A DNA stretch of 64,000 nucleotides from Citrobacter sp. 18056 (GTDB lineage: Bacteria > Pseudomonadota > Gammaproteobacteria > Enterobacterales > Enterobacteriaceae), in the NCBI GenBank assembly GCA_902706235.1, contig CACSJR010000013.1:62001-126000 (forward strand), given 5' to 3'. Both the position numbers and the translations under genes were made by a program. How positions within the stretch are numbered: the stretch's first letter is position 1; each line of letters opens with the position of its first letter. Shown in pieces: positions 43,979 to 53,229 of the stretch. Below the pieces are notes generated by a model. It did no database searches, had not been told where the DNA came from, and saw only the letters and a list, made by a program, of their open reading frames with translations.

Positions 43979-45075
43979 GATTCCTGTTCGCCACTTAAAA
44001 AATATAAAGCCGATGAGATAACTTGATGCATGTCGTAATATTTATACTCTGCCAGTCGCCCACCAAATATGACTTGTTTCTCTTCAGATGCTAGCTTTCT
44101 ATATTTAGAAAACAAATCCATGTTTTTTCCGTTGTTCACCGGATAATATGGTTCATCACCTTTTCGCCATTCTGAAGGATATTCTTTAGTGACAACTGTA
44201 TGCTTTGTTTCTACAGGATCAAAGTGCTTATGTTCAATTATTCGAGTAAATGGAACTTCAGCTTCAGTGTAATTTATCACTGCATTACCCTGATAATTAT
44301 CAGTATGTAACGTCTCAGTTTCAAATCTCAATGAACGATATTCAAGAAGACCATAACAGTATTCAAAATACTCATCGATAGGGCCAGTATAAATTACTTT
44401 TGAAGCTAGCTTAGACAACTCTGATTTATTCTTTAAAAAATCAACATCAAGTCTTACTTCAATCCCTTCGAGCATTTTCTCAACCATCTTTGTATATCCG
44501 CCAATAGGAATACCTTGATAGCGATCTGAAAAGTAATTATTATCGTACGTCATTCTGACCGGTAATCTGTTGATAATAAATGCAGGGAGGTCAGAAGCTT
44601 TTCTACCCCATTGTTTTTCTGTATAACCTTTGATTAACTTTTCATAAATATCACGACCAACTAATGAAATTGCTTTCTCTTCAAGATTAGAAGGTTCTTT
44701 AGTGCCAAGCTCTTTGCGTTGTTCATTGATTACATCTAATGCTTCTTGTGGTGTTTTAACACCCCAAAGTTTGTAAAACGTATTCATGTTGAACGGTAGA
44801 TTATAAAGCTCACCTTTATAATTAGCCAAAGGAGAGTTAGTGAACCTATTAAATTCAACGAACGAGTTAACATATTCCCATATTTTCTTATCATTAGTAT
44901 GGAATATATGTGCTCCATATTTATGAACCTGAATACCATTATTGTTCTCGGTATACGCATTCCCTGCGATATGTGACCTTTTCTCAATAACGAGAACTTT
45001 TTTACCTTTTTTATTTAATTCATGTGCACATACTGAACCAAATAAACCAGCACCAACGATAAGATAATCGTACAT
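43975..45075 (-). CDS. glf: UDP-galactopyranose mutase
   Basis: Flavoenzyme that interconverts UDP-galactopyranose and UDP-galactofuranose. 366 aa, the usual bacterial length. FAD motif YLIVGAGLFGSVCAHEL (4-20) ends in VIEKR; then HIAGNAYTE, GAHIFHTND with the conserved histidines, and the GLF domain YTEKQWGRKASDLPA. Its presence means galactofuranose in the O antigen. The 11-base gap to wzx and overlap with the Galf transferase place it in one transcript. Confidence 0.96.
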   Translation of the reverse strand: MYDYLIVGAGLFGSVCAHELNKKGKKVLVIEKRSHIAGNAYTENNNGIQVHKYGAHIFHTNDKKIWEYVNSFVEFNRFTNSPLANYKGELYNLPFNMNTFYKLWGVKTPQEALDVINEQRKELGTKEPSNLEEKAISLVGRDIYEKLIKGYTEKQWGRKASDLPAFIINRLPVRMTYDNNYFSDRYQGIPIGGYTKMVEKMLEGIEVRLDVDFLKNKSELSKLASKVIYTGPIDEYFEYCYGLLEYRSLRFETETLHTDNYQGNAVINYTEAEVPFTRIIEHKHFDPVETKHTVVTKEYPSEWRKGDEPYYPVNNGKNMDLFSKYRKLASEEKQVIFGGRLAEYKYYDMHQVISSALYFLSGEQES

Positions 45076-45086
45076 TGACCCACCAA

Positions 45087-46334
45087 TTATTTAATAAGAT
45101 AAATACGTTTAGACCGCAAAAATAAATACATTAACAAAGTTACTAGAGATTCAGTTATAAGCAGAGAGATGGCGGCACCAGTTTCAGAGTAATGAATTAT
45201 CAATGGAAATATAATAAGCAAATTAAATACACCACTAAGTATCAAAATCCTACTGAACTGTTTTTTATAATCATGAGTCAACATTGTTTGCACACCAAAT
45301 ATGTTACTCAATATTATTACAAAAGGTAGAAATGCCATCCAGCGAAGTACTGTAACCGACTCCTCGTATCCTTTACCAACACCAATACTAATAATATATG
45401 GGGCAAGTATAAATAACATCATAGACCCAATGAAGGCCAAACCACCGACAATACGAATAGATTTTTTAATTAATGATAGTGCTTTTTTATACTCACTATC
45501 AAAAAGTGAATTTATACGAGGATATATCGCTTGCATAATTGGATTTAACAGACCTTGTGCGGCATTCCGAATTGTATTCGCTGCATTAAAATATCCAACG
45601 GCAACTGGTCCCGCGATGAAGCCTAGAATTACTGTAGTACTCGTTGTATAGAGACTTATAGCCGAAGTCGAAAGAAACACATGCCATCCATCCTTGAGAC
45701 TTTGCTTGATTTTTGGGAAATTGAAGCAAATTCCGAATATCCATCCACGCTGCATAATCAAAAACAAACCTATTATTCCTGCAAGGAGATTTACTGACCC
45801 CTGAATTAAAGCAGCAAGCCAAACATCCTCAGATGAATTAACAAATAAAAATGTTAGTGGTATTATCAGACATCTTGCTGAAATAGTGCATAATGTTATC
45901 CATTTCATTTTTTCCATCCCTTGGAAAAACCAAACTGGATAGATAATATTGCCTATTATTAATGGACTGAAAGCTAAGAGAATGTACCAAACATTTTTAT
46001 ATTGCGAAACAAACAGGCAAACAATTGCTAATACTACAAATGCAGCAACAGCCAGCATTAACTTAGAAAATATAACACTCCAAAATATTTGTGTTATCTC
46101 ATTTTTATCGTTTTTATATTTGGCTATTTGCTGTGTCGCGGTCCAGTTGAAACCATAATCTGTCAATAACACCAGGTATTGCATTGATGCCTGACAAAAG
46201 CCTAGTAACCCAAAATATTCAGGACCAAGAACACGAACAAGATAAGGGAATGTAATAAGAGGTAAAATATATGAACTACCCTGAACTAATGCTAAATAGA
46301 ATATATTTTTATTAAGTGTTGAGTTTATTTTCAC
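45087..46334 (-). CDS. wzx: O-antigen flippase Wzx
   Basis: Inner-membrane polysaccharide transporter moving the lipid-linked O-unit to the periplasmic face. The frame is open from a GTG at 46346; GTG 46334 gives 415 aa, the length of E. coli K-12 RfbX, with matching N-terminal sequence (NIFYLALVQGSSYILPLITF, VRVLGPEYFGLLGFCQA). About 12 hydrophobic segments. First gene after JUMPstart. Neither start has a strong ribosome site, which is common for Wzx. Confidence 0.9.
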   Translation of the reverse strand: MKINSTLNKNIFYLALVQGSSYILPLITFPYLVRVLGPEYFGLLGFCQASMQYLVLLTDYGFNWTATQQIAKYKNDKNEITQIFWSVIFSKLMLAVAAFVVLAIVCLFVSQYKNVWYILLAFSPLIIGNIIYPVWFFQGMEKMKWITLCTISARCLIIPLTFLFVNSSEDVWLAALIQGSVNLLAGIIGLFLIMQRGWIFGICFNFPKIKQSLKDGWHVFLSTSAISLYTTSTTVILGFIAGPVAVGYFNAANTIRNAAQGLLNPIMQAIYPRINSLFDSEYKKALSLIKKSIRIVGGLAFIGSMMLFILAPYIISIGVGKGYEESVTVLRWMAFLPFVIILSNIFGVQTMLTHDYKKQFSRILILSGVFNLLIIFPLIIHYSETGAAISLLITESLVTLLMYLFLRSKRIYLIK

Positions 46335-46363
46335 TATTTGCCACACACCAGGAAATTATAAAC

Positions 46364-46401
46364 ACGCTACCGCCCCTGGCTCAACAGCTACCAGTGCACT
46401 G
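46364..46401 (-). promoter_or_regulatory. JUMPstart sequence with ops element
   Basis: Read on the minus strand this is CAGTGCACTGGTAGCTGTTG followed by AGCCAGGGGCGGTAGCGT, a near-exact JUMPstart. It includes the ops element GGCGGTAGCGT (46374-46364) that recruits RfaH to suppress polarity in the long O-antigen transcript. It lies 30 bases before wzx and is the main content of the 46335-46654 gap together with the galF terminator. Confidence 0.95.
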
Positions 46402-46570
46402 CACGAAAAGTCAGTATGTAATTTGGTTCTATGGCTAAAATTCAACCATAAGCGCCGTAAATCGAATCCAATATTGTGGTCTTAAATACGCCTCAAAACA
46501 AGCGCAAATCCCACAAAACGTCACAAAAATAAACGTTTAACTACCATTTTTAGTCATTGATTTTAAACGC

Positions 46571-46630
46571 AAAAAACGGCAGTGACGTCACGATTGCGCA
46601 ATTGCGCATCATAACCTCCCCTGCCGTTTA
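46571..46630 (-). terminator. Probable galF terminator with embedded palindrome
   Basis: AAACGGCAG (46574-46582) and CTGCCGTTT (46621-46629) form an outer stem; on the minus strand CTGCCGTTTTTTGCG ends it. Inside is a perfect 14-base palindrome, TGCGCAATTGCGCA (46595-46608). The large loop is unusual for an intrinsic terminator, so function is inferred. Confidence 0.55.
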
Positions 46631-46654
46631 GTCTGGCTCAGCGTGCTTTACAAA

Positions 46655-47548
46655 TCAGTCCACCAGCAACTTCTTAATGCTCTCTCTGAACTTCGCACCT
46701 TCATTCAGGTTGCGCAGCCCATACTTAACGAAAGCCTGCATGTAGCCCATTTTCTTGCCGCAGTCGAAGCTGTCGCCGGTCATCAGCACCGCATCAACAG
46801 ACTGTTTTTTCGCCAGTTCGGCAATAGCGTCGGTCAACTGCACGCGGCCCCATGCACCTGGTTCGGTTTTTTCCAGTTCGGCCCAAACATCTGCGGAGAG
46901 CACATAACGGCCAACGGCCATTAAGTCGGAATCCTTGATCTGGTTCTGTTCCGGCTTTTCAATAAAATCAACGATACGGCTGATTTTACCCGCCACTTCA
47001 AGCGGCTCTTTGGTCTTAATCAGCGAGTATTCGCTCAAATCCCCTTCCATGTGTTTCGCCAGCACCTGGCTACGGCCGGTTTCATTGAAACGCGCCACCA
47101 TGGAGGCGAGGTTGTATCGCATCGGGTCGGCGGTCGCATTGTCCAGCACGATATCCGGCAGTACCACCACAAACGGGTTGTCACCGACAATCGGGCGAGC
47201 ACAAAGAATAGAGTGGCCCAGACCCAGCGGCTGTGCCTGACGCACATTCATGATGGTCACGCCCGGCGGGCAAATGGCCTGCACTTCGGCCAGCAGCTGA
47301 CGCTTAACGCGCTGTTCCAGTAGTGACTCAAGTTCGTACGAGGTGTCGAAGTGGTTTTCTACCGCATTTTTAGACGCGTGAGTGACCAGAACGATTTCTT
47401 TGATCCCTGCAGCAACAATCTCGTCGACAATGTACTGAATCATTGGCTTATCGACGATCGGTAGCATTTCTTTCGGAATGGCTTTCGTGGCAGGAAGCAT
47501 GTGCATCCCGAGGCCAGCTACCGGAATAACTGCTTTCAAATTAATCAT
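46655..47548 (-). CDS. galF: GalF, UTP-glucose-1-phosphate uridylyltransferase-like protein
   Basis: GalU paralogue, thought to modulate UDP-glucose supply; it marks the 5' flank of enterobacterial O-antigen clusters. Starting at [19 protein letters not shown] gives 297 aa, as in E. coli; upstream in-frame ATG/GTG codons are poorly spaced to AGGTGG. The nucleotidyl-transfer motif has [19 protein letters not shown], where GalF carries H-M in place of the usual GalU T-R, so low catalytic activity is expected from family knowledge. It is read toward JUMPstart, with a -10 TATAAT at 47583-47578. Confidence 0.95.
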   Translation of the reverse strand: MINLKAVIPVAGLGMHMLPATKAIPKEMLPIVDKPMIQYIVDEIVAAGIKEIVLVTHASKNAVENHFDTSYELESLLEQRVKRQLLAEVQAICPPGVTIMNVRQAQPLGLGHSILCARPIVGDNPFVVVLPDIVLDNATADPMRYNLASMVARFNETGRSQVLAKHMEGDLSEYSLIKTKEPLEVAGKISRIVDFIEKPEQNQIKDSDLMAVGRYVLSADVWAELEKTEPGAWGRVQLTDAIAELAKKQSVDAVLMTGDSFDCGKKMGYMQAFVKYGLRNLNEGAKFRESIKKLLVD

Positions 47549-47577
47549 TATCATGTCCACCTATGAATGGTTGGAGA

Positions 47578-47583
47578 ATTATA
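47578..47583 (-). promoter_or_regulatory. Candidate -10 element of galF
   Basis: Perfect TATAAT on the minus strand 30 bases before the galF start. The -35 region (TGGATA at 17 bases) is weak. It may give galF expression independent of the colanic acid operon. Confidence 0.5.
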
Positions 47584-47694
47584 GCCAGTCAGAACGTTTT
47601 ATCCAGCATGTTTTTTTGATGATACCCGGCTATATTTGATAAAACCTCGGGGTTAATCCGATAGTTGCGGCAATATCCCAGGAATCGTCGTATT

Positions 47695-49098
47695 TTATTT
47701 CCCCGGTAGCCTAAAATTTATCCCGGTTGCGTTCACGGTGTGCTGATCTACCCGGTCGATGTCCACCGAGCCCTGCCCTTTTTCATTCACCGCCTTTATG
47801 TTTGCCAGGGACAGCAACGTGTCCTGCCGGGCCATAAACTTGCCGCGAACGTCTTTGCGCAGGTCAAAATTCATCGACAGCGCCGGGCCACGCTCGGCAT
47901 CCTGCATCACGCTGATATTCCGCATAAACAGGTGCTGGGGCTTGTTATGCAGCTCCAGCGAGGCGCGTTTAAGCTCGAGGTTGGTTATCGCCACGAACGA
48001 CTGCGCATTGCCGGATGAAATCTGGATCCCGCGAACCTTGTAGGCCAGCGCGGTATTGTCCATATGAATATCATTGAGCTTGAAGTTCTGCGGGATCGAC
48101 TTGTAGCTGCCTTTGATGACGCCGTAGCCGATCAGCATGCCTGCGCTATTTTCCATCGTGACATTATCAATTATGAAATTATCACAGCCGTAAATTGCCA
48201 CCGTGGCATTATCAATTCCCGCCTTCTTACTGAACTCCGGTGTAATATTTTTGGCTTTCACATTCCGAATAATGAAGTGTTTGCCGTTCTCGACGTGAAC
48301 CAGCTGTCGACAGTTGCTGCCGGTGATGTTGGCAACGACAAAATTCTTAACCGTCTGATCTTCCGGATAGTCGTTGTCGTACGTGCTTCCCGCCAGACCA
48401 ATGCCAATGCCCCAGAAGGGTTTGCCGTTGGTGCAGTTAATGTTGTCGATAACGTGGTCAGAAATCAGGATGTTTTTATCGTTGATCGCCACGTTCCACT
48501 CGATGGCGTCACCCTGCAGGTCGGTGAAGTGGCTATTGGTTATCTTCACGCCGTCAAACTGGTTATGGAAACCCTGGCGCAGAATGCCGTAGTTAGCTTT
48601 GGTTATCACAATGTTGTCGATGAGCAGGTTACGCATGGTGCGCTTGTTTTTGCCGCCGATGTAAATCTGCGCCACCGGCCCGTAGCCGCTCAACGTCACG
48701 CCCTGAATCACGCAGTCAGAGCCGCGTACATCGAGGCAAATGTTATTCAGGCTGCCCTTTTTACCGATGATTTTACAGCCGTCCTGTAACGCGAATCGCC
48801 CACGGCCATTGCCCTTCAGCGACCCGCCAACCTGCAGCGTTTTCCCCGCAGGGATGATGATCCCGGTATTGATGTTGTCGCATATCACGCCCTCCGGCAC
48901 TTCGACTACATCGCTGTCTTTGAAGGCATCGTTGAAGGCACGGACCCAGTCATTGCCGGGATTGTAATTGCGGATATCAGCGGCATCGTTACGCCCCAGC
49001 GCAAGGGCTGCGGGGCTATTGATGAGGGGCAGTGCGGCCAGTGCGGAGCTGGCCCCAAGGAAGGAGCGTCGTGTCAGGCTAAACTTTTTGTCCGTCAT
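47695..49098 (-). CDS. wcaM: Colanic acid biosynthesis protein WcaM
   Basis: Last gene of the colanic acid operon; the precise role is not known, though the family has a pectate-lyase-like right-handed beta-helix. 467 aa (E. coli 464). The N-terminus [20 protein letters not shown] carries a twin-arginine motif and hydrophobic stretch, suggesting Tat export to the periplasm. Repeated I-x-N-x-x-I units ([29 protein letters not shown]) fit a beta-helix. 11 bases after wcaL. Confidence 0.93.
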   Translation of the reverse strand: MTDKKFSLTRRSFLGASSALAALPLINSPAALALGRNDAADIRNYNPGNDWVRAFNDAFKDSDVVEVPEGVICDNINTGIIIPAGKTLQVGGSLKGNGRGRFALQDGCKIIGKKGSLNNICLDVRGSDCVIQGVTLSGYGPVAQIYIGGKNKRTMRNLLIDNIVITKANYGILRQGFHNQFDGVKITNSHFTDLQGDAIEWNVAINDKNILISDHVIDNINCTNGKPFWGIGIGLAGSTYDNDYPEDQTVKNFVVANITGSNCRQLVHVENGKHFIIRNVKAKNITPEFSKKAGIDNATVAIYGCDNFIIDNVTMENSAGMLIGYGVIKGSYKSIPQNFKLNDIHMDNTALAYKVRGIQISSGNAQSFVAITNLELKRASLELHNKPQHLFMRNISVMQDAERGPALSMNFDLRKDVRGKFMARQDTLLSLANIKAVNEKGQGSVDIDRVDQHTVNATGINFRLPGK

Positions 49099-49109
49099 GC
49101 ATCCTCTTT

Positions 49110-50330
49110 TTACAGCGTCTGCAGCAGGCTGGCTAACTGTTGATTAATCACCTGCTGGTTGAATTCAGTTTCGACTTTTGTCCGCGCTTTGGTGACGACC
49201 GGCTGCAACGCCTGTTGGTCGAAAGCGCCGAACGCGCTGAGTCGGTCGGCCAGGGATGCTGCGTCATTCTCAGGCACCAGCCAGCCGGACTCTCCGGCAT
49301 CAATGAGTTCCGGAATCCCACTGTGAACCGTGGATACCACCGGGATGCCCACCGCCATCGCTTCCATCAGCGCGACCGGAATGCCTTCCATATCGCCATC
49401 GGCCCCGGTGACGGACGGCAGCAGGAACACGTCGGCCTCATCAAGCATCGCCTTCACCTCATGGCTCGGCTTGAAGCCCGGCATCTCAATCACGTCATCG
49501 AGCTGATACTGCTCGATGAGCGTGCGCAGGCGACGCTCCCACGGGCCGATGCCAAGAATGCGATAGTGGAAACGCACGCCGCGCTGCTTGAGCTGACGGC
49601 AGGCTTCGATCGCCACATGCAGCCCTTTCTTCTCGGTCAGACGCGCAACCGAGATAATTTGCAGCGTCTCATCCGGCGCTTTTACCGGACGCAGGGCAAA
49701 GCGTTCCATGTTGACGCCCATTCTCGACACCACAATTTTATCCGCCGGGCAGCCCATGCCTTGCAGGCGTTCGGCCCACAGGTCGCTTATCGGCAACATC
49801 AAATCCCCCCGACGGAACAGCTGCTGGTATTCAGGGGTGTAATGGGTGAGCACATCCCGGCTCGAGACGTCGATGCCGTGGAACACGGTCGCAATTTTGC
49901 CGTTCAGCACACCGAGTTCACGCAGTTTGGCGGCGGTTACGCCCGCCGGGCCAAAGTGGGCGATAAACACATCGGCACTGAACGGCGCGGTATTTTGCGC
50001 CGTGATGGAAGAAAGGATCAGGTTACGCGCCTCGTCACCGTAGCGGCTGGCGTTCAGCGCCTGCCACGTGGCCCCGCGATGCAAGCCTTTCAGGGTGTTG
50101 AGCGCGCGATAACGCAGTTTGGCCAGTTTGCCCACCGGCTCATCCTGCAACCAGCGGGTTTTCTGCGCCAGACCGTAACGCGTGTAAGCCTCATGGGTGT
50201 TGGTCATATCGCCCTTCAGCAGCGAGACAATTTCCACTTCATAGCCCATTTCGATAAACGCGACGATCTGATTTAGGACGAAGGTTTCTGATGACAGGGG
50301 GAATTTTAACAGGAAGAAACCAACCTTCAT
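49110..50330 (-). CDS. wcaL: Colanic acid glycosyltransferase WcaL
   Basis: GT4 glycosyltransferase of colanic acid repeat-unit assembly. 406 aa as in E. coli. N-terminal [21 protein letters not shown]; donor domain with [20 protein letters not shown] (about 228-247) and [25 protein letters not shown] (about 310-335). It overlaps wcaK by 4 bases. Confidence 0.95.
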   Translation of the reverse strand: MKVGFFLLKFPLSSETFVLNQIVAFIEMGYEVEIVSLLKGDMTNTHEAYTRYGLAQKTRWLQDEPVGKLAKLRYRALNTLKGLHRGATWQALNASRYGDEARNLILSSITAQNTAPFSADVFIAHFGPAGVTAAKLRELGVLNGKIATVFHGIDVSSRDVLTHYTPEYQQLFRRGDLMLPISDLWAERLQGMGCPADKIVVSRMGVNMERFALRPVKAPDETLQIISVARLTEKKGLHVAIEACRQLKQRGVRFHYRILGIGPWERRLRTLIEQYQLDDVIEMPGFKPSHEVKAMLDEADVFLLPSVTGADGDMEGIPVALMEAMAVGIPVVSTVHSGIPELIDAGESGWLVPENDAASLADRLSAFGAFDQQALQPVVTKARTKVETEFNQQVINQQLASLLQTL

Positions 50331-51607
50331 TTCCCCTCCCCGATACGGTCGAGGACGGATTTCACCATCGCGATGCCGTTCTGGCGTTCGGCTTTAACCG
50401 CCACACGCAGGCGCTCATTGATCGCCGGAAGCTGACCGAGGGTGTCCGCCACCATCGCACTGAGGCTACCGTCCAGCAGATGACGAATATCGATGGCCAT
50501 TTCCGGCATCCCGAGCTGCTGCATGATCCCGGCGGATTTGTGTTCGTAGTTGATGGCAATCGCCGGAGTGTCGAAGTTCATCGAGATAATCGCCGAGTGC
50601 AGTCGCGTGCCGACGGTCAAATCACAGGCGCCGAGGATTTTGCCCATTTCCAGATCGTTAAGTTCATCCATCACCACGTGATAGCGCGACGGGTCGCTGA
50701 TGTGTTTGTGCAGGTTCAGCGCCACCATGCGGTCGTCTTTGTTGTAGCTGTCGATCCCGGTACAGGTTGAGAGTGCAACCACCTGATAACCAGCGTCAAT
50801 AATGCGGTTTACCACCCCGGCAAAGGCTTCTTCGTACGCCTGCTGAGTTGTGCCCAGGCGCTTATCAAACGGCGTCAGCTCACGCAGGGTGACGGCCACC
50901 GTTTTTTGCTGACCGATTTTGTTCAGCCAGTGTTCCACGGCATAGCTGGCGGTGTAATCCTCGTCGTGATGATCGACCAGCCAGGCGGTATCAACGCCTT
51001 GCTCCACTTTGGCGGTGGTAATTTCACTGCGCTGCATCAGATTCAGGCTGACGGATTCACGCAGGATCAGCGCGTCACACTGACCGAAAACGTAGTTCGC
51101 CAACTGGTTAAACTGCGGATCCTGGAACGGGCCGACGCTGTGACCAATCATGTACAACGGCTTTTTCGCCATAAAGGTACAGAGCGCGTGTTCGAACTGC
51201 GGCGCGCCGTACAGGTCCACGAAGAACGAGCCGCCAACCTGAATAATCGCATCGTAATTGCTGAGCAGACGAACAAAATCGGTAAAGCCCTGAGCGATGG
51301 CGATATTGCGCAGTTTGCCGCTGTCGGTCACGCGGGAAAGCAGGACCTGGTGCTGATAGCGACGACGCAGGACTTTTTTCACACGTCCCATTACGCCCGC
51401 CGCGCTGTTGTGCTGTTTCATCTGCGTATACAGTGGGTCGCCCATCACCGGGCGGTTGAGCAGCCAGGAAGAACTCACCGGGTAGCGGCTCATGACATCC
51501 ACTTCTGCGTCTGGATTCAGGGTGTTAATGGCGTCCAGCAGGCCGCGCAAAATGGCGCTGTCGCCACGGTTGCCACAGGTGTGGTTGCCAAGGATCAATA
51601 ATTTCAT
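50327..51607 (-). CDS. wcaK: Colanic acid pyruvyl transferase WcaK
   Basis: Polysaccharide pyruvyl transferase family enzyme adding a pyruvate ketal to colanic acid. 426 aa as in E. coli. N-terminal LLILGNHTCGNRGDSAILRGL; C-terminal GTRLHSAIISMNFDTPAIAINYEHKS-type signature (about 350-375) with the conserved R/H. 134 bases separate it from wzxC, filled by a REP element and a hairpin. Confidence 0.94.
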   Translation of the reverse strand: MKLLILGNHTCGNRGDSAILRGLLDAINTLNPDAEVDVMSRYPVSSSWLLNRPVMGDPLYTQMKQHNSAAGVMGRVKKVLRRRYQHQVLLSRVTDSGKLRNIAIAQGFTDFVRLLSNYDAIIQVGGSFFVDLYGAPQFEHALCTFMAKKPLYMIGHSVGPFQDPQFNQLANYVFGQCDALILRESVSLNLMQRSEITTAKVEQGVDTAWLVDHHDEDYTASYAVEHWLNKIGQQKTVAVTLRELTPFDKRLGTTQQAYEEAFAGVVNRIIDAGYQVVALSTCTGIDSYNKDDRMVALNLHKHISDPSRYHVVMDELNDLEMGKILGACDLTVGTRLHSAIISMNFDTPAIAINYEHKSAGIMQQLGMPEMAIDIRHLLDGSLSAMVADTLGQLPAINERLRVAVKAERQNGIAMVKSVLDRIGEGK

Positions 51608-51654
51608 GTGTGACCTCTTAATCGGGGTTCTTAATCCATCGGGTGCGGCCTGAT

Positions 51655-51690
51655 GCCCTCACCCCGGTCCTCCCAAGGAAAGGGAGAAAC
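51655..51690. repeat. Short intergenic hairpin repeat (CCCTCACCCC type)
   Basis: CCCTCACCCCGGTCCTCCCA followed by AGGAAAGGGAGAA resembles the small repeated hairpins common in enterobacterial intergenic DNA. A related CCCTCCCCCGTCCGGGAGAG element lies at 54646-54667. The stem here is imperfect. Confidence 0.5.
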
Positions 51691-51698
51691 AATATTGT

Positions 51699-51731
51699 GT
51701 AGGCCCGGCAAGCACAGCGCCGCCGGGCAAA
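51699..51731. repeat. REP element between wzxC and wcaK
   Basis: GTAGGCCCGGCAAGCACAGC followed by GCCGCCGGGCAAAAG: a REP-type palindrome with GCCCGGC/GCCGGGC arms, 10 bases after the wzxC stop inside the colanic operon. Confidence 0.8.
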
Positions 51732-51741
51732 AGAGTCATTG

Positions 51742-53220
51742 CTAACCCGCCCGCAGCAGCACTTTCATTTTTTCGCTGCGACAAAACTGGCGCTTCATTT
51801 CCACCACCAGCGGATGGCGCGAAAACAGAATCATCAGGGCGAACGCCAGCGCACCGGTGGCAATCTGAATCACTAACAGCAGCGGCAGCGATAACGCACC
51901 CTTCAGCGCCACGCCGAGGCCATAGCTCACCGCCAGCGTCGGCAGCGACAGGTAAAACGGCAGCCATAAACTCAGGATGTACTGGCGATAGCTCGAGCCC
52001 AGCACCGGTTTGATCATCACGAAGTAGCTCAGAACGGTATTCACCACCTGCACTAACAGGAAGCCGAGCGTCACGCCGAGCGCGCCTGCCACATGGCCGC
52101 CGATGATAATCGCCGGGATGAACAGGAACGTTTTGAACACGTTGAATTTGAAGCTGATATCGACCCGCGCTTTGGCCATCAGCAAGGAGCCAATCGGGTT
52201 ACCGATGGAGCGCAGTAAACCCACCACGCACAGCAGTTGCAGGACAGGCACAATGCTGACCCACTTCTCACCGAACACCAGTGGCACCACGTTGTTGCTG
52301 ACCACCATCAGGCCCAGCAGCACCGGGAAGTTGATGATGCCGACAACCGACAGCAGCTTGTAAAAGTTGACGCGCAGCTTAGCGGTGTCGTCCTGAATTT
52401 TGGCAAAGGCCGGGAACAGCACCCGGGTAATAATCGGGTTGAGCTTCATCGGCGGCACCACCGCGACGTTGTAGGCCAGGTTATAGCCGCCCGCCACGCT
52501 CGCGCCCAGAATACGCGCCAGCACCAATGTAGACAGGTTGGTATTGACGTAGTTGATGATGCTGTCGGCGGTCAGCCATGCGCCAAAACGCAGGTTCGAT
52601 GAAACAGTGGCCAGCGAGAAATGCAGTCCCGGACGATAAATCCGGCGGCCAAACCAGCCGAACAGCAGCGTACGCACGGCGCTGTTCACCAGGTAACCGA
52701 GAATTGCGGTCATCGCCAGCGGCCAGAAATGGGCGCTGACCACGGTAAAGGTGAAACCGGCCAGCACGGCGGAGGTTTCAATCATGCCAATCTTGCTGAA
52801 TTCGAGCTCTTTTTGCATCAGCGCGCGGAACTGCTGCCCGTGCGGAATGAGCACAAAGGCAAACGACAGCGTGCGCATCAGCGGCGCCAGGTCCGGGTTA
52901 TGCAGCACCTCAGCAATCACGCCGCTCAGGGAAAAAACCAGCGCAAACACCACAATCCCCAGCCCCACGTTCAGCCAGTAAAGCGTGGTCAGTTCGAGAT
53001 GGCTGATTTCTTTGCGCTGAATAATGGAGTTGGCGATCCCGAAATCCGACAGCGTATCCGCCAGGGCGATGATCACCAGCGAGACCGTCAGCAGGCCGAA
53101 CTGATGATTGTCGATTACCCGCGCCAGCACGGTCATCTGCACCAGGCCCAGACCGATGATGACCACCGTGGCCATGGCGGACCATTTAGCACCGCTGATG
53201 GTTTTCTCTCTCAGGCTCAT
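51742..53220 (-). CDS. wzxC: Colanic acid flippase WzxC
   Basis: Inner-membrane polysaccharide transporter moving the lipid-linked colanic acid unit to the periplasm. 492 aa as in E. coli, with about 12-14 hydrophobic segments (PST/MOP superfamily). Signature N-terminus MSLREKTISGAKWSAMATVV and HNPDLAPLMRTLSFAFVLIP. 9 bases after wcaJ. Confidence 0.95.
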   Translation of the reverse strand: MSLREKTISGAKWSAMATVVIIGLGLVQMTVLARVIDNHQFGLLTVSLVIIALADTLSDFGIANSIIQRKEISHLELTTLYWLNVGLGIVVFALVFSLSGVIAEVLHNPDLAPLMRTLSFAFVLIPHGQQFRALMQKELEFSKIGMIETSAVLAGFTFTVVSAHFWPLAMTAILGYLVNSAVRTLLFGWFGRRIYRPGLHFSLATVSSNLRFGAWLTADSIINYVNTNLSTLVLARILGASVAGGYNLAYNVAVVPPMKLNPIITRVLFPAFAKIQDDTAKLRVNFYKLLSVVGIINFPVLLGLMVVSNNVVPLVFGEKWVSIVPVLQLLCVVGLLRSIGNPIGSLLMAKARVDISFKFNVFKTFLFIPAIIIGGHVAGALGVTLGFLLVQVVNTVLSYFVMIKPVLGSSYRQYILSLWLPFYLSLPTLAVSYGLGVALKGALSLPLLLVIQIATGALAFALMILFSRHPLVVEMKRQFCRSEKMKVLLRAG

Positions 53221-53229
53221 GTCACTACC

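Noticed and set aside
49140..50276. Long open frame on the plus strand opposite wcaL
   Set aside because: Antisense shadow of a conserved glycosyltransferase; composition rich in His, Arg and Gln is typical of such shadows.
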